DNA of 64,000 bases from Vibrio amylolyticus (GCF_023145695.1 NZ_JAJHVV010000015.1:1-64000); one strand, 5' to 3'. Shown: positions 42,420 through 51,466, counted from the stretch's first letter. Translations and numbers: made by a program. The notes: a model not told the origin generated them from the letters alone.

Positions 42420-43889
42420 TTAATGCGATACGTCAATCATAGTGACACTTCCATCATCATTCACTTCAGCAATTTGCCCGTTTGGTTCTTCCATTAAGAT
42501 AAGTGTTGCGAAACCGAGAACGGCGGTTCCTGCTATGACATAGAAGAAGGTGCTGTAGTCAACAAATGACAGAACGGTCAGATAAACGACGGCCCCAACG
42601 TTGCCGTACGCTCCTGTCATCCCAGCGATTTGCCCTGTCATTCGACGTTTGATCAATGGAACCGTCGCAAATACGGCACCTTCGCCCGCTTGAACAAAGA
42701 ACGAACAGGCCATCGCCGCAGCAACCGCTAGCCATAGAGGCCAATGGCTGCCTACTTGCCCCATTAAGAAATAGCCTACCGCTAAGCCAGCAGTAAGAAT
42801 AAGTAGGGTTGATTTACGACCAAACTTGTCTGATAACCAACCTCCACCAGGGCGAGACATCAGATTCATGAACGCATAAGCCGATGCCACCATGCCCGCC
42901 ATAACAGGGGTTAACTCAAAGGTTTCAGAGAAGAATAGAGGCAGCATAGAGACAACGGCAAGCTCGGAACCAAAGGTAGCGAAGTATAAAATATTCAATA
43001 CAGCAACTTGCTTAAATTTGTATTGGTGAACTTCAGGAACAGGTTCAGCAAAGATATTTTTGTTTACCTTCCATACCTGACTGATTTCGTAAGCGTACAA
43101 GGCGACGAGTGATAAGTAGATGCAGGTGACGGTGAAGTCTGACAACATTCCAATGCCCGCAGGCGAGAGCTTCCAGCCTAGTAAGGCAAGCGCGCCATAC
43201 ATAGGTATCTTCATGATAAGCAGAAAGAAGAAGTCCCCTTTGCTAGTGACTTCCATGGCAGTGAGATGCTTTGGTTTAAAGTAGGTAGCGCCTTTAGGGG
43301 TATCTTCAACGTTGAAGTAGAAGATGGCCGAGAATACTAAGCTCATTGCACCGGTAATAGCGACAGCGTAGCGCCAACCGTCTTCTCCACCGAAAACCAA
43401 TGCTAGAGTAGGAAGCGTAAAGGCGGCAGCGGCGGAGCCGAAGTTACCCCAACCGCCATAAATGCCTTCTGCCGTCCCAAGTTGATCATGGGGAAACCAT
43501 TCTGAGACTAAGCGGATGCCAATAACAAAACCTGCACCAATGAAGCCCAAGAGAAAGCGAGCAATGGCGGCTTGAAGAAAAGAGTCTGACAACGCAAACA
43601 TAAAACAGGGGATTGAGCAGACCGCAAGCAGTGCAGAGTAAACTAATCTAGGGCCATATTTATCGGTAAGCATACCGATAACTACCCTTGCTGGTATGGT
43701 TAACGCGACGTTGAGTATCAGTAGAGTTTTAATCTCTTCAGTGGTTAATCCCAACGTTTCTTTTACCATTGAGAGTAAAGGAGCAAAGTTAAACCACACG
43801 ACAAACGTGATGAAAAATGCCATCCAACTGAGGTGTAATACTTTCATTTTTCCTTTAAATGAAAATATCGAAAAGGCTGTACTATCCAT
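42420..43889 (-). CDS. narK: Nitrate/nitrite MFS transporter (NarK/NasA type)
   Basis: A 489-aa inner-membrane protein of the major facilitator superfamily, nitrate/nitrite porter branch, with 12 predicted membrane helices. Both nitrate-signature regions are visible: GGWGNFGSAAAAF (about residue 145) and GAYGNVGAVVYL (about 435). A central loop carries a cytoplasmic extension. It probably imports nitrate for NasA. The start lacks a close ribosome binding site (AAGGA is ten bases away); an ATG at residue 15 is an alternative. It lies 163 bases after nirD in the same orientation. Confidence 0.92.
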   Translation of the reverse strand: MDSTAFSIFSFKGKMKVLHLSWMAFFITFVVWFNFAPLLSMVKETLGLTTEEIKTLLILNVALTIPARVVIGMLTDKYGPRLVYSALLAVCSIPCFMFALSDSFLQAAIARFLLGFIGAGFVIGIRLVSEWFPHDQLGTAEGIYGGWGNFGSAAAAFTLPTLALVFGGEDGWRYAVAITGAMSLVFSAIFYFNVEDTPKGATYFKPKHLTAMEVTSKGDFFFLLIMKIPMYGALALLGWKLSPAGIGMLSDFTVTCIYLSLVALYAYEISQVWKVNKNIFAEPVPEVHQYKFKQVAVLNILYFATFGSELAVVSMLPLFFSETFELTPVMAGMVASAYAFMNLMSRPGGGWLSDKFGRKSTLLILTAGLAVGYFLMGQVGSHWPLWLAVAAAMACSFFVQAGEGAVFATVPLIKRRMTGQIAGMTGAYGNVGAVVYLTVLSFVDYSTFFYVIAGTAVLGFATLILMEEPNGQIAEVNDDGSVTMIDVSH

Positions 43890-44002
43890 AGTAAGTGATC
43901 CTTATGTTTAAATGTTTCGGAAATAGAAAGCCCTGAGCAGAGCAAAGTGCTTCTCTATCTAAAAATTAATCTATTCAACAATCTAAAGTACAATCATGAT
44001 AA

Positions 44003-44038
44003 AGCCGTACATAGACGGCTCTGGTTGCTAAAGCCGTC
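44003..44038 (-). promoter_or_regulatory. Mutually exclusive hairpins in the nirD-narK spacer
   Basis: On the minus strand GACGGCT (44038-44032) can pair with AGCCGTC (44020-44014), or AGCCGT (44020-44015) can pair with ACGGCT (44008-44003). The middle segment is shared, so the two stems compete, as in attenuators. The second is followed only by TTATC, so it is not an obvious terminator. Confidence 0.4.
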
Positions 44039-44052
44039 AATGAAAAAATCGG

Positions 44053-44397
44053 CTATGCGGCGATTTTGTCGGGCAGCTGAACTTGAATCGCATTGTCACT
44101 AAGTCGCACAGGGTAGGTGGTTAATTGAACCTGAGGTTCTTCAAGGCAAACGCCTGTTTCCAAGTGAAAATGTTGTTTATATAGGGGAGACGCCACGCAC
44201 GGTTGGTCGTCTAGTGAGCCAATGATCCCTCTAGAAATGACATTCACACCACTGAAGGGGTCAAGATTTGAAAGCGCATAAAGTTTACTGCTGCGACCAC
44301 AATAGAAAATCGCGACTTGTTGCTCTTCAATCTTGGCGCAGATGCCCATGTTTGGGACTAAATCCTCGGTCGAACAAACGGTTATCCAATCTTTCAT
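44053..44397 (-). CDS. nirD: Nitrite reductase [NAD(P)H] small subunit NirD
   Basis: NirD is the small subunit of the cytoplasmic assimilatory nitrite reductase. The 114-aa protein has the Rieske fold, but the cluster ligands are absent (NLDPFSG and SPLYKQHF in place of CxH and CxxH), as is normal for NirD. AGGAG precedes the ATG. It follows nirB by 39 bases. Confidence 0.94.
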   Translation of the reverse strand: MKDWITVCSTEDLVPNMGICAKIEEQQVAIFYCGRSSKLYALSNLDPFSGVNVISRGIIGSLDDQPCVASPLYKQHFHLETGVCLEEPQVQLTTYPVRLSDNAIQVQLPDKIAA

Positions 44398-44436
44398 TGT
44401 ATTTCTCCTAATTCATGTTTCCTAAAGTTCAGTTCA

Positions 44437-47016
44437 TTACACTTCAACGACGTCGATTTCTTTGCCAAAGTCATGCTTAGTTGTTGTTGATGTCGACGTT
44501 GAGAGCGGGAAGCGCTGCTCGCGTATTGTGGTGAACGTTAGGTTTTGATCGGTTTGCTCACTGTTGACGAAGTGCTTAAAGCGTTTGAGTTTTTGAGGGT
44601 TCTCAATGGTGGTTTTCCACTCGCACTGGTACTTGGAGATATTAAGCGCGATGGCTTGCTCAAGTTCAGCCGCTAAACCCAGTTTATCTTCGATAACGAC
44701 TTGCTTGAGGTATTCGATACCACCTTCAAGGTTCTCTAGCCATACTGATGTACGTTGTAGACGATCTGCGGTACGAATGTAGAACATCAAGACGCGATCA
44801 ATGTATTTCACTAATGTTTCGGTATCGAGGTCACTGGCAAAAAGATCCGCATGGCGTGGTCTCATTCCACCATTACCACAGACATACAAATTCCAACCCT
44901 TGTCAGTGGCAATGATACCAATATCTTTGGATTGAGCTTCGGCACACTCACGGGTACAACCAGAGACGGCAAATTTGAGTTTGTGGGGAGAACGTAATCC
45001 TTTGTAGCGATTCTCTATATCAATGGCAAAGCCGACACTGTCACCAACCCCGTAGCGACACCAAGTACTACCGACACACGATTTTACTGTTCGAACCGAT
45101 TTACCGTAAGCGTGTCCCGTTTCAAAACCGGCATCGATAAGTTCTTTCCAAATGTCAGGAAGTTCATTGAGCTGCGCACCAAAGAGATCGACACGCTGTC
45201 CCCCTGTGATTTTGGTGTAGAGATTGTATTTCTTCGCGACTTCACCTAAAACGATGAGACGATCGGGGGTGATTTCACCGCCAGCAATACGTGGTACGAC
45301 GGAATACGTACCGTCTTTTTGCATATTGCCAAGGTACACATCGTTGGTATCTTGCAGTTCGATGTGCTCATCTTCGAGAATGTAATCATTCCAGTATGAG
45401 GCGAGTATCGAGCCGACAGCTGGCTTACAAATAGTACAACCTAGGCCTTTACCGTGAGAATCTAAAAGCTCGTCAAACGTTTGGATTTTGTTGACGCGAA
45501 CAATGTCGCTTAACTCTTGACGAGAGTAGGCGAAGTGTTCACAGATATCGTTGTTGACTTCAACACCTAAGCTGCTGAGCTCACTATCGAGAACTTGTTT
45601 TGCAAGCGCGCTACAGCCGCCACAACCTGTTGATGCGTTGGTGGTTTCTTTTAGTGCTGACATTGTGGTGCAACCTGACGCAACCGCTTGTTTGATATCG
45701 CCTTTGGTGACGTCAAAACAAGAACAGATCATCGCCGTGTCAGGAAGTGCATCAACCCCTAGCGCAGAAGATTCGTCTTGAGCAACGTTTGGTAGAATCA
45801 GCACAGATGGGTTTTCAGGCAGTGGCATGTCGTTTTGCATCATCTGCAATAGGGTGCCGTACGCGTCTGCATCTCCAACTAAAACAGCGCCCACTATTTT
45901 CTGACCATCTTGAGAGATAATCAGACGTTTGTAGACCTGTTCGATCTCATCGCTATACGTGTACGACTGAGCACCTGGAGTTCGGTCATGGACTTCACCA
46001 ATACTCGCGACATCAACGCCAAGTAATTTGAGTTTGGTGCTCATGTCTGCGCCAGTAAACTCAAGATCGTTCGTTTCGTTTGAAGATGGGAAGTCAGCTT
46101 GGATGTGACTAGCGGCTACCTTTGCCATTTGGTACCCCGGAGCAACCAAACCGTAGATTTTTTGGTCCCAAAGTGCACATTCACCGATTGCGTACACATC
46201 AGGGAGGTTCGTTTGACAGTGATTGTTGATAACAATGCCGCCACGTTCTCCCAGTTCAATAGCGGTATCGCGGGCTAATTCATCTTGCGGTCGAATACCG
46301 GCTGAAAAAACGATCATGTCGGTTTCAATGTGGCTACCGTCGGCAAAGTTCATGCGGTAACGAGAGGTTTCGCCTTCAATGATCTCAGTGGTTGCTTTTT
46401 CGGTATGAACGGTTACGCCAAGATCTTCAATTTTACGTTTAAGTAGCTCACCTCCCCCTGCATCAAGCTGAACCGCCATTAAGCGCGGAGCAAATTCAAC
46501 AACATGGGTTTCAATATCTAGGTTCTTTAACGCATTAGCTGCCTCTAAACCTAGCAGGCCCCCCCCAATCACAACCCCACTTTTGCTTTGCTTGCTCGAT
46601 AGTTCAATCGCATCAAGATCATCAAGAGTACGATACACATGACAATGTTCTTGGTCGTTGCCCGGAATAGGTGGAACAAAAGGGAATGAGCCGGTAGCAA
46701 GAACCAGTTTGTCGTAAGCTTCTATACGACCATTTGCGGTAGTGACTTGATGATTATCAGTATCGAGAGAAGTGACTTTTTCATTCACGACGTAGCTGAC
46801 ACCATTTTCTTGGTAATAGGCTTCACTTGTCATTGCCAGATCTTCGGCACTTTTCCCATCGAAGTAAGAGGTTAATTGCACCCTGTCATAGGCGAGGTAC
46901 TTCTCTTCACTAAAGGTGATGATCTCAGCGTCATCACCTGATGATTTAATGAGTGTGTCGATAAACTTGTGACCCACCATGCCATTACCCACGACCACAA
47001 TCCTTTGCTTGCTCAT
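44437..47016 (-). CDS. nirB: Nitrite reductase [NAD(P)H] large subunit NirB
   Basis: NirB reduces nitrite to ammonium in the cytoplasm with NAD(P)H, FAD, iron-sulfur clusters and sirohaem. The 859-aa product has an N-terminal FAD/NAD-binding domain (VVVGNGMVGHKF near residue 8 and VVIGGGLLGLEAA), a BFD-like [2Fe-2S] region (CSCFD and TGCGGC), and a C-terminal sirohaem/[4Fe-4S] half with KSCVGSTWCRYG and SGCTRECAEAQ. The ATG at 47016 has AGGAAG upstream; a GTG three codons earlier is rejected. It lies 52 bases after cobA, which supplies the sirohaem precursor. Confidence 0.95.
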   Translation of the reverse strand: MSKQRIVVVGNGMVGHKFIDTLIKSSGDDAEIITFSEEKYLAYDRVQLTSYFDGKSAEDLAMTSEAYYQENGVSYVVNEKVTSLDTDNHQVTTANGRIEAYDKLVLATGSFPFVPPIPGNDQEHCHVYRTLDDLDAIELSSKQSKSGVVIGGGLLGLEAANALKNLDIETHVVEFAPRLMAVQLDAGGGELLKRKIEDLGVTVHTEKATTEIIEGETSRYRMNFADGSHIETDMIVFSAGIRPQDELARDTAIELGERGGIVINNHCQTNLPDVYAIGECALWDQKIYGLVAPGYQMAKVAASHIQADFPSSNETNDLEFTGADMSTKLKLLGVDVASIGEVHDRTPGAQSYTYSDEIEQVYKRLIISQDGQKIVGAVLVGDADAYGTLLQMMQNDMPLPENPSVLILPNVAQDESSALGVDALPDTAMICSCFDVTKGDIKQAVASGCTTMSALKETTNASTGCGGCSALAKQVLDSELSSLGVEVNNDICEHFAYSRQELSDIVRVNKIQTFDELLDSHGKGLGCTICKPAVGSILASYWNDYILEDEHIELQDTNDVYLGNMQKDGTYSVVPRIAGGEITPDRLIVLGEVAKKYNLYTKITGGQRVDLFGAQLNELPDIWKELIDAGFETGHAYGKSVRTVKSCVGSTWCRYGVGDSVGFAIDIENRYKGLRSPHKLKFAVSGCTRECAEAQSKDIGIIATDKGWNLYVCGNGGMRPRHADLFASDLDTETLVKYIDRVLMFYIRTADRLQRTSVWLENLEGGIEYLKQVVIEDKLGLAAELEQAIALNISKYQCEWKTTIENPQKLKRFKHFVNSEQTDQNLTFTTIREQRFPLSTSTSTTTKHDFGKEIDVVEV

Positions 47017-47068
47017 TATGTTCACTTCCTATGTAAATTTGTAATTAGAATCTGATTTATCTGGCAAC

Positions 47069-47887
47069 TTATGCCGAGAGTCTTAATAGCGGGTTACTTT
47101 CTTGTTGCGCGCTATTAAGTGTGTGTTTCGTGCGTTGTTCTAGCCACTGCATCTGCTCTGAAACAGCAACAACTTGTCCGATAACAATCAGCGCAGGAGA
47201 TTGAATATCGTGCTGCACTTTCAGTTCGGTCAGTTGTGTCAGCTTGCCAATAATCGTTCGGTGCTCTTGAGTACAACCTTTCTCTATAAACGCGATAGGT
47301 GTCTCTGCCTTCATACCTGCGGCTAAAAGCTTCTGACAAATCATGTCGGTTTTACTTAAACCCATGTAGATAACCAGAGTTTGATTTAGAGAAGCGAGTG
47401 CCTCCCACTTGATGCCAAGCTCTTTGTCTGCGTGTGCGGTGATAAATGTGCAGCCTTGCGAAATACCACGATGCGTTAATGGAATTTGAGAATAAGTAGA
47501 GCAGCCAGATGCTGCAGTAATGCCGGGAACCACATCGACACGAATGCCATTTTGAGCCAAAAACAGCATCTCTTCACTACCACGACCAAACACAAAAGCG
47601 TCGCCTCCTTTTACTCGGCAGATGTTTTTTCCTTGCGTTGCGAGTTGAACCATCAGTTGGTTTATTTCATTTTGAGTTCTGCTATGGCGGCCTTTCTTCT
47701 TGCCAACGTAAATGTGTTCTGCATGGGTTGGGAAAGTTGTGCGGATCTCTTTGCTGACTAAATTATCAAAAACAATCACTTCAGCGTGTTCGATGGCCTT
47801 AGCTGCTTTTATGGTTAATAACTCAGGATCGCCTGGTCCTGCGCTTACTAAGGTGACAACTCCGTATTGGCTAAGCTCTGTGTTCAT
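47069..47887 (-). CDS. cobA: Uroporphyrinogen-III C-methyltransferase
   Basis: CobA (SUMT) methylates uroporphyrinogen III twice with SAM to give precorrin-2, the precursor of sirohaem. The 272-aa product has the SAM-binding VSAGPGDPELLTIKA at residues ~13-27 and the second SUMT signature PGITAASGCSTYSQIPLTHR. It lacks the dehydrogenase/ferrochelatase half of CysG, so another enzyme must finish sirohaem. GGAG precedes the ATG. It is the first gene behind a sigma54-type promoter and feeds NirB directly downstream. Confidence 0.94.
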   Translation of the reverse strand: MNTELSQYGVVTLVSAGPGDPELLTIKAAKAIEHAEVIVFDNLVSKEIRTTFPTHAEHIYVGKKKGRHSRTQNEINQLMVQLATQGKNICRVKGGDAFVFGRGSEEMLFLAQNGIRVDVVPGITAASGCSTYSQIPLTHRGISQGCTFITAHADKELGIKWEALASLNQTLVIYMGLSKTDMICQKLLAAGMKAETPIAFIEKGCTQEHRTIIGKLTQLTELKVQHDIQSPALIVIGQVVAVSEQMQWLEQRTKHTLNSAQQESNPLLRLSA

Positions 47888-47942
47888 TGCGTTACTCCGT
47901 TAACGGCAAAACTGCTGAGTTAATATTGATTCTTTGGAGTAG

Positions 47943-47958
47943 AGCAAAGAGAGTGCCA
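47943..47958 (-). promoter_or_regulatory. Sigma54 promoter of cobA-nirBD
   Basis: On the minus strand TGGCACTCTCTTTGCT fits the RpoN consensus TGGCACG-N4-TTGCT almost exactly, with GG and GC separated by ten bases. Transcription would start near 47931, 44 bases before cobA. Confidence 0.82.
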
Positions 47959-48078
47959 AACAAAATGTAATTGAGAGGTTTTATTTTTTTATTCTTATAT
48001 TTCAGCCTCTTACGTTGTGTTTTTCGAGTGGTGAGTTATCAGCGAGGCTTTGTGATTAGCTATAAAATTGCGACTTAT

Positions 48079-48095
48079 TGGGCGTTTTTGGTGCA
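48079..48095. promoter_or_regulatory. NtrC-like enhancer site 1
   Basis: TGGGCGTTTTTGGTGCA matches the NtrC-site pattern TGCACNNNNNTGGTGCA at most positions with a perfect right half (TTGGTGCA). It lies about equidistant from both sigma54 promoters. Confidence 0.6.
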
Positions 48096-48098
48096 ACA

Positions 48099-48115
48099 GG
48101 TTGTAACTTGGTGCA
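48099..48115. promoter_or_regulatory. NtrC-like enhancer site 2
   Basis: A second half-conserved site ending TTGGTGCA, centred 20 bases (two helical turns) from site 1. Paired sites on the same helix face are the usual NtrC enhancer layout. Confidence 0.5.
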
Positions 48116-48143
48116 AATATGGACTCTAAGTTATTGAATTATA

Positions 48144-48159
48144 TACCCATTTAGGGTTA
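48144..48159. promoter_or_regulatory. NarL/NarP-type 7-2-7 site in the nasA-cobA region
   Basis: TACCCAT-TT-AGGGTTA fits TACYYMT-N2-AKRRGTA with one mismatch. It lies about 117 bases upstream of the inferred nasA start. Confidence 0.55.
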
Positions 48160-48241
48160 GTTGGTTTTTTGTTTTGTTTTAACTTATTGATGTTTAAGGA
48201 AGTATTGTTGACTGATTTTGATGTGCTTGATTTGGTTCGCT

Positions 48242-48257
48242 TGGCGTAAATGTTGCA
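48242..48257 (+). promoter_or_regulatory. Sigma54 promoter of nasA
   Basis: TGGCGTAAATGTTGCA has GG (48243-48244) and GC (48255-48256) separated by ten bases and ends in TTGCA, as RpoN promoters do. Transcription would start near 48268, giving a leader of about 37 bases. No gene is present in 47888-48304. Confidence 0.75.
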
Positions 48258-48304
48258 GATTAAGAGGTAGGGAAAGAATAAGGCTCAATGCGGATGAGGC
48301 AAAA

Positions 48305-50857
48305 ATGAATACAAATAGCGAAGGATGGGTAAAGACAACGTGCGCTTATTGTGGTGTTGGTTGTGGCGTAGAAGCAAGGCCTACGTCGTCAGGGAAACTG
48401 GAAGTTCGAGGTGATCAACAGCACCCTTCAAATTACGGGAAGCTTTGTACCAAGGGAATAGCGTTGGGCGATACGGTTATTCATGATGGGCGATTACTTC
48501 AGCCAACCATCAAAGATTGCGGCCACTCTGAGCCTATTGGGTGGGATGAAGCGACGGTTTTGGTAGCGGAAAAGTTTTCTCAAGCGATAAAGCAATATGG
48601 CCCAGATTCAGTAGCGTTCTATGTTTCAGGGCAACTACTAACGGAAGATTACTATTTAGCCAATAAGTTAATGAAGGGGTTCATAGGTAGCAGTAACATC
48701 GACAGCAATTCTCGCCTGTGTATGGCGTCCTCTGTGGTCGGCCATAAACGAGCTTTTGGAACCGATACGGTGCCGGTGAGTTATCAAGATATAGAACAAA
48801 CCGATGTTGTTGTGATCGTTGGATCGAATTTAGCATGGTGTCATCCGGTGTTATTTCAGCGACTACGCCAAGCTAAGCAAGTGAACCCTGCCATGAAGGT
48901 CGTGGTTATTGACCCAAGGGAAACGGAAACCTGCTCCATCGCTGATCTTCACTTGTCCCTCGAGTCAGGTTCCGATGTTGCTCTGTTCAATGGATTACTC
49001 AGCTATTTGCAAGAGCACGAACAGATCGATAAAGCGTTCATTGATAATCATACTGAAGGGTTCGAACATACGATCCAGCAAGCTAAGCAAGCAACAGATG
49101 TTGAAAGCGCAACAGGGCTAAATAGCGAAGCGCTTACCAATTTCTACCAAATGTTCTCTGACGCTGAAAAAGTGGTCACTATCTACTCACAAGGTGTGAA
49201 TCAATCGAGCCAAGGCTGCGATAAGGTGAATAGCATTATTAACTGTCACCTCGCTACAGGTCAGATTGGCAAAGTAGGATCTGGCCCATTCTCTGTAACC
49301 GGTCAACCTAATGCGATGGGAGGACGTGAAGTTGGTGCGCTTGCTAATACCTTAGCCGCGCACATGGAGTTTGATGACCCTGAGCAGCATCAACTGATCA
49401 GCGATTTTTGGCAAACGAAAACATTAGCGACAAAAGCGGGGTTAAAAGCCATCGATTTGTTTGATGCGATGGCTGACGGAAAAATTAAAGCGGTTTGGAT
49501 CATGGGAACCAATCCGATGGTGAGTCTGCCCGATAGTGACAAAATAAAAACTGCGCTAGAGATGTGCCCATTTGTCGTGGCTTCTGATTGCATTGAAGAT
49601 ACGGAAACGACACGAATGGCCGATCTTATATTACCGGCTCAAGGTTGGAGTGAGAAATCAGGAACCGTGACTAACTCTGAGCGTCGAATATCGCGTCAGC
49701 GTCGGCTGCTTCCAAGCCCAGGTAGTTCAAAACCGGATTGGTGGATCATTGCTCAAGTCGCGAAAAAGATGGGATTCAACAATCATTTTACCTATCGCCA
49801 TGAGGCGGAGGTGTTTAAAGAATATGCCCTTATGACATCGATAGGTCATGATAAGAAGCCACGCGATCTTAACTTGATTGGGTTAACTCAGTTAGACGAT
49901 GCAGGCTATAGTCAGTTAACGCCCCAACAATGGCCTGTTGTTGACCTTCAAACCGATGTTATCCATCGCCCTTTATTTGAAAATCATCGTTTCTTTACGA
50001 AAAATGGTAAAGCCAACTTTATTGCGGTGCAACATGCAAAACCATTAGGGGAAACAAATGATCAGTATCCTTTGATTCTCAATAGTGGTCGAACGCGTGA
50101 CCATTGGCACACGATGTCTCGGACGGGACTTTCAGTGCGGTTAGCAACGCATGCTCCAGAGCCGTATGTTCAGATTCATCCTGATTCAGCAAAGCTCTAC
50201 GGTATCCGAGATGCTCAGTTAGTCTCTGTGACAAGCCCAATAGGTAAGGCTATTGCTAGAGCAGCGATCACAACAGATGTTAGCCGCCAACAGGTGTTCA
50301 TGCCAATACATTGGAACGCTGTGACTGCTAAACAAGGAAAACCGTGTGAATTGATTTTGCCGACCAATGATAGTCTTTCAGGTCAGCCTGAGTTTAAACA
50401 TACCCCCGCAGCGGTTGCTCCACTCGATATGTCTTCGTGTGCTATTTTACTGTCACGGGTGACGCTTAATTGTGATGTGTTTGATTATTGGAGCCGCCAG
50501 AAAGTAGAGGGGGGATACCTTTATCGTATTGAATCTACGATGGAGATTAGTGACTTGATCAAGCTTGTGAAAAATAGCGTTGGGCGTCCAAATGGTGAAG
50601 CTTTAGAAAGCACGGGTGCCAATTTCCATCACTCCATTAATATATTAGATGATCGTTGCCAGCAATTGATATGGGTAGGCGCTCAGCTTATTGACGATCA
50701 GGTGTCGGTGCTAATTGAGCAGTTTGGGCAAATCTACGATGAACAGACGAAGTTTGATGGCGTTCTATCGTCAAGAAAAGTCGCTCTAGGTAGAAGCGAC
50801 TTAGCTGACAATAATGTCGCAGAGAAGAAAGCATCAAGTCAGAAAACGGCCGCTTGA
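48305..50857 (+). CDS. nasA: Assimilatory nitrate reductase catalytic subunit
   Basis: NasA reduces nitrate to nitrite in the cytoplasm with a Mo-bisMGD cofactor. The 850-aa product has an N-terminal [4Fe-4S] motif (C13, C16, C20, C48), the molybdopterin oxidoreductase body, and the C-terminal MGD-binding domain (LILNSGRTRDHWHTMSRTG near residue 595). No signal peptide is present. The last ~100 residues contain no BFD-type [2Fe-2S] cysteines, unlike Klebsiella NasA. GAGG precedes the ATG; the frame is open 87 bases upstream. It is divergent from cobA-nirBD. No NasC-type flavoprotein donor is next to it. Confidence 0.94.
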   Translation: MNTNSEGWVKTTCAYCGVGCGVEARPTSSGKLEVRGDQQHPSNYGKLCTKGIALGDTVIHDGRLLQPTIKDCGHSEPIGWDEATVLVAEKFSQAIKQYGPDSVAFYVSGQLLTEDYYLANKLMKGFIGSSNIDSNSRLCMASSVVGHKRAFGTDTVPVSYQDIEQTDVVVIVGSNLAWCHPVLFQRLRQAKQVNPAMKVVVIDPRETETCSIADLHLSLESGSDVALFNGLLSYLQEHEQIDKAFIDNHTEGFEHTIQQAKQATDVESATGLNSEALTNFYQMFSDAEKVVTIYSQGVNQSSQGCDKVNSIINCHLATGQIGKVGSGPFSVTGQPNAMGGREVGALANTLAAHMEFDDPEQHQLISDFWQTKTLATKAGLKAIDLFDAMADGKIKAVWIMGTNPMVSLPDSDKIKTALEMCPFVVASDCIEDTETTRMADLILPAQGWSEKSGTVTNSERRISRQRRLLPSPGSSKPDWWIIAQVAKKMGFNNHFTYRHEAEVFKEYALMTSIGHDKKPRDLNLIGLTQLDDAGYSQLTPQQWPVVDLQTDVIHRPLFENHRFFTKNGKANFIAVQHAKPLGETNDQYPLILNSGRTRDHWHTMSRTGLSVRLATHAPEPYVQIHPDSAKLYGIRDAQLVSVTSPIGKAIARAAITTDVSRQQVFMPIHWNAVTAKQGKPCELILPTNDSLSGQPEFKHTPAAVAPLDMSSCAILLSRVTLNCDVFDYWSRQKVEGGYLYRIESTMEISDLIKLVKNSVGRPNGEALESTGANFHHSINILDDRCQQLIWVGAQLIDDQVSVLIEQFGQIYDEQTKFDGVLSSRKVALGRSDLADNNVAEKKASSQKTAA

Positions 50858-50890
50858 TAATGGGCTTGAATTGCTAGGTTATTTAACGAA

Positions 50891-50921
50891 TTGGGAGGTA
50901 GAAAAGTTATGTGCCTCCCAA
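50891..50921. terminator. Stem-loop downstream of nasA
   Basis: Perfect 8-bp stem TTGGGAGG with its complement, 15-base loop, 33 bases after nasA. No clear T-run follows, so the terminator call is tentative. Confidence 0.4.
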
Positions 50922-51008
50922 CTCGTATTCTAACAGAGTCGCAAATAATGCTGCGCTGATTTTGGTGTTGGTAAACCTTTCTGGCGATGAATTTAAATAG
51001 TCAATCGC

Positions 51009-51299
51009 CTACAGGTCTCGCATTAGCATTTCATACTCTTCATGGGCATCGCCAATGAGTTTATTGAGCTCTGACGCATCATTCACTGCAAGTTCAAGTT
51101 CCCACTGTTTTTGATTCTCTCTGCCACATAGTTTGGTGAACACACCTGATGGCTTGAATACGACATCGCTTAACTCTGTTTTGTGGCGAATGTCCTTTTC
51201 TTTTATCTCTATATCTAAAATACCCACAGGGTTAACTTCTATGTGAGCGATAGGGTGATTGGTATCTTGTAATTGGTAACTTCTATGTACTGAAATCAT
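51009..51299 (-). CDS. Hypothetical protein, 96 aa
   Basis: A soluble, acidic 96-aa protein with no signal peptide or membrane helix and a single cysteine; the C-terminal third is helical and acidic (ELNKLIGDAHEEYEMLMRDL). I do not recognise a family. AGGCTAG precedes the ATG, a weak ribosome binding site. It is convergent with nasA. A strong CRP-like site lies about 150 bases upstream. Confidence 0.6.
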   Translation of the reverse strand: MISVHRSYQLQDTNHPIAHIEVNPVGILDIEIKEKDIRHKTELSDVVFKPSGVFTKLCGRENQKQWELELAVNDASELNKLIGDAHEEYEMLMRDL

Positions 51300-51450
51300 A
51301 ACGGCTAGCCTCCGTGATTATTGATTATCGAATATGGCGAACCGTTTTTCTAAGGTAAACACCTGATTAAAACGTGACCGCCTAAATCAAGTGTAGGAGA
51401 ATAAGTATGGAAAAATTATGAATTAATCATGAAAATAATTAGAGGTGAAA

Positions 51451-51466
51451 TGTGATGTATATCACT
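51451..51466. promoter_or_regulatory. CRP-like site upstream of the 96-aa gene
   Basis: TGTGA-TGTATA-TCACT matches the CRP consensus TGTGA-N6-TCACA at nine of ten positions. A CATAAT -10 candidate lies at 51415-51420 on the minus strand. Confidence 0.6.

Noticed and set aside
48091..48109. A third sigma54 promoter within the repeated TTGGTGCA region
   Set aside because: GG is followed after ten bases by TG rather than GC; the segment fits NtrC-type half-sites better.
51395..51421. A four-codon minigene (ATG to TGA) behind a perfect AGGAG
   Set aside because: Such short frames arise by chance, it leads into no gene on that strand, and it has no supporting context.
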